From assembly GCF_024679095.1 (NCBI RefSeq), contig NC_066520.1, positions 14,643,209 through 14,707,208 on the forward strand: a stretch of DNA of 64,000 nt. Reading direction: 5' to 3'. Positions 32,531 through 42,885 of this stretch are shown here, in pieces. Under the pieces are notes generated by a model. That model worked only from the letters and a program-made list of their open reading frames with translations. It ran no database searches and was not told where the DNA came from. The number at the start of each line of letters is the position of its first letter. Position 1 is the stretch's first letter. The DNA comes from Eriocheir sinensis. Its lineage: Eukaryota > Arthropoda > Malacostraca > Decapoda > Varunidae. The position numbers and the translations under genes are program-made.

Positions 32531-32805
32531 CTCCTTTTACCCGTTTTTCAGAGTGGATTTTGATGGTAGGGTAACTTTTTTCTTTCTCATTCATTATTTT
32601 TGTTCTACTTTTTCCTTGTGTTCCTTATCTGTTTATTATTTATCATTTTCAACTGTTTATCATTTGCATTCACCTTTTACCCGTTTTTCAGAGTGGATTT
32701 TGATGGTAGGGTAACTTTTTTTCTTTCTCATTCATTATTTTTATTCTACTTTTTCCTTGTGTTCCTTATCTGTTTATTATTTATCATTTTCAACTGTTTA
32801 TCATC
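32531..32805. repeat. Tandem duplication, ~140-bp unit
   Basis: The two copies start near 32,531 and 32,671 with CCTTTTACCCGTTTTTCAGA and share GTGGATTTTGATGGTAGGGT and GTGTTCCTTATCTGTTTATT. Differences are single bases, so the event looks recent. Confidence 0.93.
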
Positions 32806-32829
32806 TCCATCCTGTTGTATCTCTGCTGT

Positions 32830-33394
32830 TGCTACGTCCATCTATCCTGCAGTACCTTTTTTTGTATCTCAACTCTCAATTTCTTTTCCATTCTCCTTTC
32901 CTTCCTTTTCTCTCCTATTTTTTTTCTTTCTTACTCTATTCTCCTCCCTCTTAGTCTTCACCCTTCTTTTCCTTCCTTGTTTTCTCCATGTCAACCTATC
33001 CTCTTCCATTGTACCTCATCCCTTCTTTTCCTCCTTCTTATTTGTTCTCTTTCAACCTCTTCTCCCCCTTTCACTTTTTTTTATTTTCCTTCATTATTTT
33101 CTTTTACCTATTCCTCCTCTGTCTCTTCCTCTCTAACTTCTTTCCTTTTTCTTCGACTCTCTCATGCACCCTGTTCTCCCTCTTCTTCCCTCTCCTTTCC
33201 TCCATTCTCTTTTTACATCCAATTCTATATTCCTCCCTTTCTCTTTTCTTCCTTTCTTCTTTTCACCGTCACCTACTCCTTCCTTCCCTCCCTCTCATTC
33301 CCTTTCCTCCAATATTTCCTTTCGCCCAAATCGAACCCACCCACCCACCTCCTCCCCCTCCTCCCTCCCCTCCCTTTCCTTTTCTCTCCCGCCC
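32830..33394. repeat. Pyrimidine-rich low-complexity region
   Basis: TTCCTTT/CTCC words throughout. Long Leu/Phe/Ser frames carry no domain. Confidence 0.75.
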
Positions 33395-33545
33395 CGTCTC
33401 ATTAAGGTAACATCAATGACTCCCTCCCTCCTTACCTGGACCTTTAATGATCCAGGTGTGTGCATGAGCCCAGGTGACCCGTTTATTGAGGGCCGGAGCT
33501 GGTCATTAAGTATCACCTGGGTCACGACGATACCTGGAGAAAGGG
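33395..33545. promoter_or_regulatory. Candidate cis-regulatory island (E-boxes plus TAAT cores)
   Basis: A unique patch between pyrimidine and purine arrays, with CCAGGTG near 33,454 and 33,472, TCACCTGGG near 33,515, and CTTTAATGATCC, CATTAAGG and CATTAAGT homeodomain-type cores and GTTTATTG. Regulatory role is inferred. Confidence 0.33.
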
Positions 33546-34070
33546 TCGAAAGGTGTGGGAGGTGGGGCGAGAGGAGGAGGGGTAGGGGAGAAGGAAGGAG
33601 TGTGTAAAGGGGAGGGAGAGGTGAGGAGAATGGTGCGGGGAGAGAAGAGGGAGGAGAAGAGAGTAGAAAGGTGTGGGAGGTGAGAGGCGGAGGGTTTTAA
33701 AGGATGGGGGAGTGTAAGGGGGAAGGGGAGATGAAAAAGGTGATGGGGAAAGAGAGGGGAGGAGAAAATGATTGGGAGAAGAGGAGATAAGGTGATGGAG
33801 GGAGAGGGAAGGAGAAAGGTAATTCGAAGAGGGAGAGGAGGAGAGAGGTGATAGTGGAGGAGAGGGGAGAATAAAGTTACTGGGGAGAATAGGAGGAAAG
33901 GGGAGGAAAATAAGTGATACGGAAGATAAGAGGAGGAGAGGGAAGGAGATGTAATGGGGGAGGAGAGGGGAGGAGAATGATAATGGGGAGGTGATGAGGG
34001 AGGGGGAAGAAGAAAGGAGATGGGGAGAGGGGAGGTACAAAGAGAAAGGTGAAGAAGGGGGAGGAGGAAC
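33546..34070. repeat. Purine-rich minisatellite (GGAGAGGTGAT units)
   Basis: Units of roughly 40-50 bp carrying GAGGAGAAAATGAT, GGTGATGG and GGGGAGGAGAAT. The minus-strand Ser/Pro/Leu frame of 188 codons is an artefact. Confidence 0.8.
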
Positions 34071-34482
34071 ATGATTAGTATTGAATGAATGTATTGTTCA
34101 AGGCACTACTTTTGTTGTTGTTGTTGTTATTATCAGTTATTATTGTTATTACTGTTGTTGCTGTTGTCACTGAAGGTACAAAGAGGGTAATAACATACGT
34201 GCCGTTGGTGGTTGCGTGTAAATAATTATTTTCTTAATGGGCTCTTTAAATTTTATCTTTTCATGTACTTTCAATTATAATTACATGACTGTCTATTCCT
34301 TTGTTTCATTTCTATAATCTTCACGGACGAGGGTATAATTTATACATACCATAAAAGGGAGATAGAAAGAAAAATAGATATAGATCGGAAAATTGATAAA
34401 GAAAAATCGCATAACAAGGGAAATACAACAAGAGGTAAGATACAGGGAGGAAGGAAGGAAAGAAAGACAAAAATAGCAACCT

Positions 34483-34557
34483 CGGGCTTTTTTTCATTAC
34501 TGTTTTCTTTTTTTTTTTACGCCCTTGAACTGTCTCCTCTGCTGTAAAAATAAAAAA
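34483..34557 (+). mobile_element. D80 dispersed element, copy 5
   Basis: CGGGC, T-run, CATTACTGTTTTC, T-run, ACGCCCTTGAACTGTCTCC, TCTGCTGTAAAA. The GCAGCGAGTAG lead is missing. Confidence 0.75.
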
Positions 34558-34739
34558 AAATAAAAAAACGTAACACCAAGGGGAAAAAAATGAGCTAAAA
34601 TACAAAGCAAATAAGAAGAAGAATGTCAGAAGAAGCAGGAGGAAGCGAGGAGAGATACATGTAATACAATAACACTAAAGAAAAACAAGAGGAGAGGCAA
34701 AGCAGGGGAGCAACTTGAAGACGAAAAATAGCTGCACAC

Positions 34740-35480
34740 TCCCCCTTATGATCACTGCTCCCCTCCTTACAGTCACCACCACCACCACCACCACCACCAC
34801 ATCACACTACCCCCGCTATCTCTCCCCCCCATGCCTATTCGCTACCTATTATTACTTCATACTCCCTCCTCACCAACTTCCTTTCCCCATTACCACCACT
34901 TCCATACCTCCAAACTCCCACAATGCTCCCCTCATCTCCCATCATCCAACCCTCACTTCCCCTTACCTTTCCCTCATTCCGACTACGGCAAAATGGTTCC
35001 AGGCTGACTCCCCTTATACTCCCTTACTCCTTCCTTACTCTCCTCCTCCAAACTCCTACAGCGCTCCCCTCATCTTCCTATCATCTCCATTAAGGTAAGC
35101 TGGTGTGGACGAGCGCCATTCACAACACGACGACAATACCTTTAATACCATTTCCTACGGCCACTATCACCATCTCTAAATACTCTTTCTCCTATCTCCC
35201 CCACACTTTCCCCATGCCTACCTCTCTAAGTAACTTTCTCTTTCCTTACCTCCATTAATACCACCAAAAAACACCTCTTCCTCACCACCACAACCAGTAT
35301 CAAGCCTATCCCCTCCGCAAAACCACCACTATTCCTTTACCACCACTTCAATATACTACCAACACCTCTTCATGCTCTCCCCATCATCACCACCACCACC
35401 ACCAAAATTCCCCTCACACCTCCATCCTTCCCCTCCCTTCCCCCACCGCCACCACCACCAGCAAGGCCTTAACTTAGCCA
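34740..35480. repeat. CACCAC/CTCCC-rich region
   Basis: (CAC)n at 34,769-34,800 and near 35,390, with CCTTACTCCCTTACTCC-like degenerate sequence between. A unique stretch at 35,090-35,180 has no gene. Confidence 0.65.
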
Positions 35481-35589
35481 GGAACAAAACGGGTGTCGCC
35501 CCACAACTCGCACCCTCGATGCCTCATCCTGACAACCCCGACACTACATTCACACCCAACGCTGCACTTAAGCCGGGTAATGCGACGTC

Positions 35590-35720
35590 TAATTATCGCA
35601 AGTCGAACCTCGCTGAGCCTCCCCCACCCCCCCTACCCCCACCTCCGCCACCGCCGCCCCCTCCCCCTCCTCCTCCTCCTCCGCCGCCGCCTCCCACGCA
35701 CGCCACGCCGTCATTCGTCC
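35590..35720. repeat. CCT/CCG triplet array (poly-Pro frame)
   Basis: CCGCCACC, CCTCCTCC and CCGCCGCC blocks translate as poly-proline on the plus strand. Flanking unique sequence (35,480-35,590 and 35,720-35,870) has no recognised domain. Confidence 0.8.
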
Positions 35721-35879
35721 TTAAATTTCAGGTCGGCTGGCGGCGTGTCGGAAGCCAAAATACCGCCTCGCCTTCCTCTTGCATTGTCATCACGGCGGCT
35801 CAATGATGGCCTTTCCTTACCGACTCCTGAGCTTAATCGGCCCTCCATTTACTTCTCTTTGGGGGGTGAAGGGGAGAGG

Positions 35880-35880
<1 letters not shown>

Positions 35881-35935
<55 letters not shown>

Positions 35936-35938
35936 GTG
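35881..35938. repeat. (GT)n microsatellite
   Basis: Pure TG run of 25 units, then a CG interruption and four more units. Confidence 0.95.
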
Positions 35939-36318
35939 AGACAGGAGTAGATGATAGCGGTGGTGATGTGGTGGATGGTAGTTGTGGTAGTGGTATAAAG
36001 AGTGGAAGCCGGGGGCGGTGATGGTGGATATGATGTGGGTAGGTTGTTGTTGGTTTCTGATTGCTGGTTGTGGTGTTAGTTCGGGTATAGTGATGAGTGA
36101 GGAGTGGTGTAATGGTGTGAGTGAGTGGTTGTGCTTGCGTGTTATTGATGATGGTGAATGTTGGTGGTAGTAAGTATTGCCTGAAGTAGTAACTGTAGAG
36201 ATAGTGGGAAAGATAGTATGGGGTAAAAGTAGTAGTAACAGTAGTAGTGGAGATAGTAAGACATGAAAAGTAAAGGAACGGTGGTGTAGACAGGGTGTAA
36301 CATTTTTCCGATAATGGG

Positions 36319-36350
36319 TGATGATGATGATGATGATGATGATGGTGATG
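36319..36350. repeat. (GAT)n trinucleotide repeat
   Basis: Nine GAT units with one GGT, within GTAGTAGTGG-rich simple sequence (35,940-36,500). Confidence 0.88.
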
Positions 36351-36659
36351 ACAGTGAAAGTACAGACCACGGCAATCTTGATACCGGAGGGAGAAGTGAT
36401 GAACGCAACAACCAGTATCCGCAAAAGTGGTAACAGGAGGGTGGTGGTGTTGTGGTTACTGTGACACAGCGGGGAGATAATGTTACGTGGTGGTGTGGGA
36501 GGGAGGAGCGGTGGTGGTAATAAGTGGTGATGAAAATAACAGTAATGAAGGTCTGCACCCGTTGGCTTGAGGGTCGAAAGATATGAAGCGATGATATTTT
36601 CGAAATGCTTATCCGCGGCAAGGACCTGTTATTGAGGGTGTCATGTGGTCAACGAGAGA

Positions 36660-36840
36660 AGCCTGGACCACCACCATCACCACCATCATCACCGCCAGCA
36701 CCACCCCCATCAGCACAGCCCCAACCACCACTACCACGCCCACTACCACCCATCCTTGTTGATGTCGATGCTTCCTTCTCCCACTAATTTCCTCCTCCTC
36801 CTTCTCCTACTCCTACTCCTACTCTTCCTCTCCGCGGGGT
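36660..36840. repeat. CAC and CTC/CTA triplet arrays
   Basis: CACCATCACC units to about 36,750, then CTCCTCCTTCTCCTACTCCT. G/T-rich sequence follows to 36,970. Confidence 0.75.
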
Positions 36841-37286
36841 GTCATCAGGAAGAGGTAAAGACAGAGAAGGGTGTGTGTTTGGGTGTCAATGCGTGGGTGG
36901 TAGTGGGTGTTTGTGTGTGGGGGGAAGGGGGGAGGCAGGGGGTGTTTTTTTTGTGTGTGTGTGTATCCGGTCTTGTCATATTCAGCTCAAAGAAAAAAGA
37001 AGGAACAGAAATATAGGAAGTATGAAGAGAAGAGAAAAATGTATATATTTAGGAAAAGAGCGAAGCGGATGAAGAAAAAATAAACCAAGCGGGAAAAAAA
37101 AAGTAGAAGGGAAAGAGGAGAATAATAAAAGAAAGAAAATGAAAGACTAAGAATTTGAGATAGGACTGAAAAGTGGAAGTGGGCAATTTTGTGGTGTTAA
37201 AATGCGGCAGAAATGTATATGCGTGGCCATGTGGGTTTTGTAATCGAGTCTCTAACATGCTAACACAAACACACGCACTCACACTC

Positions 37287-37440
<154 letters not shown>

Positions 37441-37499
37441 ATGCAGGAACAATATTAGGTATCATTAAGATCTCGGCTTCCCGTAGATGATAAGTGGTG

Positions 37500-37700
37500 T
37501 TGTTGGAGGAAGAGGAGAAGGAGGAGGAGGAGGAGGAGGAAGAAGAGGAGGAGGAGAAAACGAAAGAATAAAACGACGAGAATTATGGTGCTGCGATATC
37601 GTCAAGGGACCAATCCATAAATTACACGTTGTTATGGTATGAACGCCACCACCACCACCACCGCCGTCTCCGTCGCCGCCGCCGCCGCCGCCGCAGTCGC
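37500..37700. repeat. GGA and CAC/GCC triplet arrays
   Basis: (GGA)n near 37,505-37,555 and CACCACCAC then GCCGCCGCC at 37,645-37,693, separated by unique sequence. Confidence 0.78.
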
Positions 37701-37798
37701 CGCAACAAACACTGCCACCATCCCAGTCACAAACACACAATCATCACGTCCTTACCATTTGCACGCCATCACCATCACGCCATTTTCTATAACGTACG

Positions 37799-37806
37799 CA
37801 CACACA

Positions 37807-37866
<60 letters not shown>

Positions 37867-37884
37867 TACATACATACATACATA
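37799..37884. repeat. Compound (CA)n-(CATA)n microsatellite
   Basis: CA run to about 37,862, then six CATA units. A CA/CG-rich segment runs on into the SINE start. Confidence 0.93.
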
Positions 37885-37907
37885 CACACGCACACGCGCA
37901 CACACAC

Positions 37908-38210
37908 GGCCCGACAGCTCAGTGGTTAAAGCGTCTGCCTCACAACCAGAAGGACCGGGGTTCGATTCCCCGACCGGGTGAAGATAAGTTGGTTTTATCT
38001 CCTTCCACGTGTAGCCCTTGTTCACCTAGCAGTGAGTAGGTACGCGACGTCAGGCGAGGAGTTGTGACCTTGTTGTCGCGGTGTGTTGTGTTTGAGTGGT
38101 CTCAGTCCTCCCCAAAGATCGGTCACTGAGCTCTGAACCCCTTCCGTAGGGGAACGGCAGTAGTAACAAATGTACGGAAGTGGGGGTAATTTGGAAGTGG
38201 GGGACTGCGG
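37908..38210 (+). mobile_element. tRNA-derived SINE
   Basis: The 5' 72 nt resemble a tRNA. The A box CAGCTCAGTGG lies at about 37,915-37,925, a CCTCACAACC anticodon-type loop near 37,938-37,947 would read CAC (Val-like), and the B box GGTTCGATTCC is canonical (37,959-37,969) within a perfect CGGGG/CCCCG T-arm. The acceptor stem is imperfect. The sequence then runs without break into a ~230-bp tRNA-unrelated body containing GTGAGTAGGTACGCGACGTC, TCAGTCCTCCCCAAAGATCG and GTAGTAACAAATGTACGGAA. RNA polymerase III transcription from the internal boxes is expected for the class. The last ~50 bp recur reversed at 45,402-45,462. An intact tRNA gene is less likely given the imperfect stem and attached body. 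Confidence 0.82.
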
Positions 38211-38329
38211 AAGAGAAGGTGTGTGAGGGTGTAGGGGGGAGGGGGGTGAGAGGGGGGGGGGTGGTGGATGGAGAAGGATATAGAAACACTTTTCTTTCAT
38301 ATCTTTTGATCAATAGTTCCTTATCCCAC
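38211..38329. other. G-rich spacer between SINE and polymerase fragments
   Basis: Runs of 4-10 G (38,230-38,265), then AT-rich sequence. No feature. Confidence 0.5.
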
Positions 38330-38880
38330 TGTAAGTTACCAGAAGGAATTCAAGAAACTAGATGAGACAAATGCATGACAGAAATGCACTGGGCTTGGTC
38401 AGTCAAGCAACCGGTGGCGATTTTGGATACCCTCATTCTGTACCTCATTCTTCACTGTCTCCGTGAAGGTTCTCACGAGCGGATGATGACCACTGATGAT
38501 CGAAGACATCATCATCAATGATATATCGTCAGAGCCACACGAATGGTATGAAGAAAACCGTCCCGGATACCGTAAGAACATTTGGAACACCTTGTGCTCG
38601 GAGAAAATACATTTTTGCTCTGTCCTCCTTAAAATGCTATTATTCAACTAGGGTTGGTTAAAGTGCATATTTCTTATTTATATGTTAAGCAAAAGCACTT
38701 TTGCGGACTTCATTCAGGAAGCCAAAGAAGGCCACCAAAGGTTCATCAAGAAATTTTGGTGAACCCTGATGAACCTTGACCAAATGGTAGAAGACATAGA
38801 TGTTCAACTGCGAAAGTTTCTTGAAGGAGCTGGCGAGATCAACGTTAAAACGCGTTGTATGCTCAATGATAGTCATGATT
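38330..38880 (+). pseudogene. Family-B DNA polymerase fragment, left inverted copy
   Basis: This segment is a diverged inverted copy of the minus-strand polymerase region at about 40,600-41,200. Shared blocks include AACTAGATGAGACA, CAGAAATGCACTGG, GGCGATTTTGGATAC, CACACGAATGGTATGAAGAA, TTATATGTTAAGCAAAAGCA and GTCAACTGCGAAAGTTT-like sequence, read 5' to 3' on the plus strand. Multiple stops and frameshifts show that it is dead. It corresponds to the part between the motif-A region and the segment after motif B, and it lacks motif C. Confidence 0.75.
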
Positions 38881-38891
38881 AGTGGAAATAT

Positions 38892-39917
38892 AATTCCAAT
38901 AAACATTGAGTTTGTTTGACTTGTTTATATGTCCTTTATCAAAAATGAATGAAAAAACAATAATTGTCTTAAAATTTATTCGATTTGTGGAAACATGAAA
39001 CGCGTCTATGTTTCGATCTGGCTCATATAAAAAAAAAAAGACTCGCGAAATGTGCGGCGACATCATGCGACGACAGGATGTGACAGGATTGCGTGGGCTC
39101 GGGCGGCAGCACGCTACCAAGTTATTCTAAAAGAGAAATGAGACACAGGATTTGTCTCTACTATGAACCGGACATGATAGTGTTCTTAGATAGTTATGCT
39201 CTCGACCTCAAATTATACTCTGATTATTTTAAATATATTGCTTACCCTGGGCTCAGGATATATAAAATGCATTTCGACTTCAAAGCACGCGAAGCGATGT
39301 GTGCGGGCTTATGTCGTGTACTTTGCCTACAATGTTTCACACTTGGGTGTAAGAAACTCTTGAAAAATTTGTATGGAGTTTTCCAAGACCGAATATTCGA
39401 GGAATGATGAACACGTGATGAGATTCGCTTACAGCAAGTTTATAATGCCCGTATGACATCAAACATTTAACACGTGTTCATAAAGTAAGTATTGACTTTA
39501 TTGATTTTTCATATTGAAGTGTATTACATTCCATGAAGCTATTCTCAGCATAAATAATTTTCTAGTTCCTTTATCGTGGTTTGTATAACACGCTTAAATC
39601 AGTGGTCTGGCTCCATACAGGACCTCACTCGTCACCACCACTAGCCCCAGTGCTGCCGCCCCCCCCCCCCCCGAGCCCACGCAAAACTGTCGCATCCTGT
39701 CGTCGCATGATGCCGCCGCAGGACCCGCTGCTGCCGCCGCCGCGCACAGTTCGCGAGTCTTTTGTGTATTTTTGTATATGAGCCAGATCGAAACATAGAC
39801 GCGTGGTGTCTTCATGTTTCCACAAATCGAATAAATTTTAAGACAATTATTGTTTTTCATTCATTTTTGATAAAGGACATATAAACAAGTCAAACAAACT
39901 CAATGTTTATTGGAATT
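38892..39917. repeat. Inverted repeat (palindrome arms)
   Basis: The left arm (38,892-39,103) and right arm (39,671-39,917) are reverse complements. The first ~130 bp are almost identical (AATTCCAATAAACATTGAG through TTTGTGGAAACATGAA). The remainder matches with indels, ending at GCGTGGGCTCGGG. The loop is about 567 bp. Outside the arms the polymerase copies continue the inverted symmetry, with about 650 bp missing on the left side. Confidence 0.88.
39093..39480 (+). pseudogene. Loop segment with a second polymerase motif-B-like fragment
   Basis: A 104-codon frame (39,093-39,407) includes LKLYSDYFKYIAYPGLRIYK and KKLLKNLYGVFQDR. The next frame (about 39,415-39,440) reads VMRFAYSKF. The KxxxNxxYG arrangement followed by an RFAY-type block is what family-B2 polymerases have at motif B and just after. 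The right-hand copy has its own motif-B-like sequence (KCISNSIFGRY), so this loop appears to derive from a different, related copy. Two stop codons and a frameshift follow the frame. An unrelated small ORF remains possible. Confidence 0.5.
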
Positions 39918-39961
39918 TGGTCAAATTATGATTACAGCTTCCTTCTCTTCCTCCTCCTCCT

Positions 39962-42190
39962 CTACCCTGTAGAATTATCGATGACCGTAAGGTCGTAACT
40001 CCAAGGTGCTAAAGCAGTGTCTTTTGTCCTGAACTACAGATATCCCTCTCTTGGGATATTTTACTGTACTCATTCGTCCATTACGCACTGTGAATCCCTG
40101 ATAGCCAAAGGTAAATGTTTGCTTCTGGAATAGGACGTCTTTGTATCGCTGATGAGCAATTTTTTTTCTTTATGAGCTTTGGAACGCTCTTAGCTGAACT
40201 CAACCGGTCACTGTCTGCCATGGGGATGGAGTAGCACTTTGTTCTTACACCTACAAATTCTGAGATGGTTCTTTCCTCACTTCAGACTTGAGAAATCTGA
40301 GCTTGCCTTTGTTGTCTGTGTTGTACAAGGAATGTGAGGAGCTAAAGTTACTTGTGTCTATATAGCTTTTAAAGGGTTCCTGCGAGTACTCTGTTAATAG
40401 ATCAGGAGTTTCAGTTTCTGTTATTAAGGAATCAGTGTCACAATACACTAGTTTCGCCCGATCCCCGTAATGAGCCTTCATGATACTGTAAAAGAAATCA
40501 TATAGTCGCAGCTTGGACAGCTCTAGGACGTAGTAGCCAATGTAGTTTGGATGATTCGCCTGTGAATATTTCTTATGGCGAACTACAACTACATGACCAT
40601 CATTGAGGGGTACAACGCGTTTAAGTAAGGACTTCGGGCCAGCTTCAAAAACTTTTCGCGGTTGGTGACAATATCTATGTCTTCACTATATTTGTCCGTT
40701 CATCAGGTATCGACCAAAAATGCTGTTTGAAATACACTTGATTGCAGTTTTCTTGATAGGGCAAGTAGCACTTTTGCGGGCTTCTTTGTTATCCTGAATG
40801 AAGTCCGCAAGAAAGTGCTTTTGCTTAAACATATAAATAGCATGCACTTTTTAACAACCCGGCCTAGTTGAATAGCAGTTTAAGGAGGGACAGAGCAAAC
40901 AGTATTTTCTCCTGAGCAACATGTGTTCCAATCTGTTTTATGTTCTTACACGGTACTGGACGGTTTTCTTCTTCATACCATTCGTGTGCGGCTGACGATA
41001 TATCTCTATTGATGATATTGTGTCTTCTGATGGTCAGTGGGAGGTCATCCGTTTTCTCAATGACTTCACGTGAGACAGCCTCAGTATTGCACAGAATGAG
41101 GTATCCAAAATCGCCATCGGTTGCTTGATTGACCTAGCCCCCCTCCCGCTCAAAAACCAGTGCATTTCTGTCTCATCTAGTTTTCTCATATCTCCACATG
41201 GTAACTTCTCTTGCGTTACAGTGGGATAAAGACTGTTGAAGTCAAGATATGAAAGGAAAGTGTTTCTATCATGTTTTGGATTAAACTGAGGGTTCGTGTA
41301 GATGTTATTGGTGCGTACAAAACGACGCACAACACTTGTGTAGACCCCAATATCATTTGTTTGAATTCAATGATATATGTGTGTGGGCTACTAAGCATCT
41401 CTAATTCCTGCTGTGTTTTTAACAAAAAGAGTCATAGGCAAATCCTGGCAGGCTAACATAATTTACAACATCCAACCTCCACTGGGTTTTCAAAATACCT
41501 CCACTCTAGGAAGACATCACATAGAAGGCCAACATCCACTTTACATAAAGCAACAAATAGTCCATCAGGCTCTGACATCCAGCTACTTTCCAAACATTCT
41601 GAGCATGTTTATAATCACTTTCGAAAGTTCTGCGTCTTGAAGCGAATTGAAAAAATCTTCGCGGGATGGAAGACGTGTCTCAGAAAGTCGTTCCATCGAG
41701 TCCATATAGTCATAACAAAAAACCTGCTTTCCCTTGATCAATAATGGTAACGCAGGTGCTGGCACATCTTTCAACATATGTTGTGTGCACATGGGCTCGT
41801 TCCCAGTGCTGATGAATTGGTTCGCTAAAGCCGCGAGTGAACCAGACATAAAGACATACGTGTCAATAAATCTCAAGTCATTTATGATGACTTCATGGTA
41901 TTTCTGAACTGAATGTTTTGGTCTTAGTTTGATTTTCAAAGCCAGGTAGCGTTAATTCACGCGGGATTAACGTCATGTCGTAATCCGCATAATGTGCAAT
42001 GAGAGTACGCTGCAATTTGTGATTTTTTCATTTGAAGGTTGCATCTATTACAATAAGCTTCTATGTATTTGTTTCGTTATTTTTATTGGTCATGATGTTT
42101 TACTCCTTTACCTTTTAAAACCCGTATTTACAGAGAAGACAGTGAGTTTGTTCATTGTGACGTGCCGTATCTTCCTCGGTCATATTGATT
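39962..42190 (-). pseudogene. Protein-primed family-B DNA polymerase (Polinton/adintovirus type), degenerate
   Basis: Read from 42,190 down on the minus strand. There is a Cys-x2-Cys zinc-finger-like stretch and an AHYADYDMTLI exonuclease-side block near 42,000. The exonuclease region follows (FIDTYVFMSGSLAALANQF, 41,583-41,939). Motif A is YLDFNSLYP (about 41,223-41,250), a motif-B-like KCISNSIFG lies near 40,720, and motif C is YCDTDS (about 40,428-40,445) in a segment reading KAHYGDRAKLVYCDTDSLI. The C-terminal region ends at a stop at 39,962. Pieces sit in several frames with many stops, so no functional enzyme is encoded. The family replicates linear DNA from a terminal protein in self-synthesising elements and related animal viruses. 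No integrase, packaging ATPase, protease or capsid gene is seen nearby, so this is an isolated relic. Confidence 0.88.
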
Positions 42191-42270
42191 TTATTGTAGC
42201 CTTTAGAAAATTTTAGCTTCTTCCAGGAGTGTGGGTTCAGCTAATGTAAGTTCGTTCTATATACAAAACA

Positions 42271-42490
42271 GTGCGAACGAGGGAAGAAAATATTTTTGAT
42301 TTTTTGTTAACTAATAAAGAGGACATAATAAGCAACATTGAGGTTGGGGGTTCATTAGGTAACAGTGATCATAAGGAAATTAAATTTAATATTAAATGGG
42401 AGGATAGAGTCAGCAGAAACAAGACTTAATACCTGACTTCAGGAAGGCGGGCTTCGATGGTTTAAGAAAGTAACTGCAAAGGCTTAAGAG
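42271..42490 (+). mobile_element. CR1/jockey-like LINE fragment (endonuclease C-terminus)
   Basis: A 52-codon frame (42,271-42,429) reads TREENIFDFLLTNKEDIISN and then VGGSLGNSDHKEIKFNI, the GxSDH end of an AP-type endonuclease. After a stop and frameshift, PDFRKAGFDGLRK follows from 42,432. Upstream endonuclease and downstream reverse transcriptase are missing. Orientation is opposite to the neighbouring polymerase relic. Confidence 0.78.
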
Positions 42491-42791
42491 AGTAAGATCA
42501 GAAGTAGCTGAGAGCTTAAACCATAGGGTTCGTTATGTTGGGAGTATAGAACGTGTAAGAGTTCCTTTTTCCTGGAGTTCACCATTGGAATACGCGTTCA
42601 TCTGGGAGGCTCTCCAACAATGTTTGAGCGAAACTGTAGGGATTCAGGAGTATTTAAACCCTAATCAACAAGAAGATATCCATAAGGACGTGAATATACG
42701 GCATATTTATATATATCTACAAACTGGTTTGCCTTCTCTTTTCCGAATATTTGTCTGCCCAGACAGTGAATTTGAGATAAATCTGACTTAT
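42491..42791. other. Unique sequence, no gene seen
   Basis: An AT-rich segment with a 90-codon plus-strand frame (42,585-42,857) that has no recognised motif. Confidence 0.4.
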
Positions 42792-42885
42792 TTAACCCTC
42801 TCGCTCACGATGACGCATTTCATGTCATCAAGGGTAAAAGGTTCTGGCGGACGATGACGCGAAACGCGCCATAAAAGTAAACAAA
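42792..42885. repeat. TTAACCCT-led short inverted-repeat segment
   Basis: TTAACCCTCTCGCTCACGAT is followed by GATGACgcatttcatGTCATC, a small perfect inverted repeat, and a second CGATGACGCGAAACGCG. The TTAACCCT start resembles piggyBac-type termini by recall. No transposase or matching right end was found. Confidence 0.4.

Noticed and set aside
35372..35806. Poly-proline-containing 144-codon frame
   Set aside because: The Pro run is a CCT/CCG triplet array; flanking residues match no family that I recognise and no splice context supports it.
37908..37979. Functional tRNA-Val gene
   Set aside because: A and B boxes and the T-arm are good, but the acceptor stem is imperfect and a ~230-bp body follows, as in a tRNA-derived SINE.
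41992..42216. Plus-strand 74-codon hydrophobic frame
   Set aside because: Antisense to the N-terminal part of the polymerase relic; no independent support.
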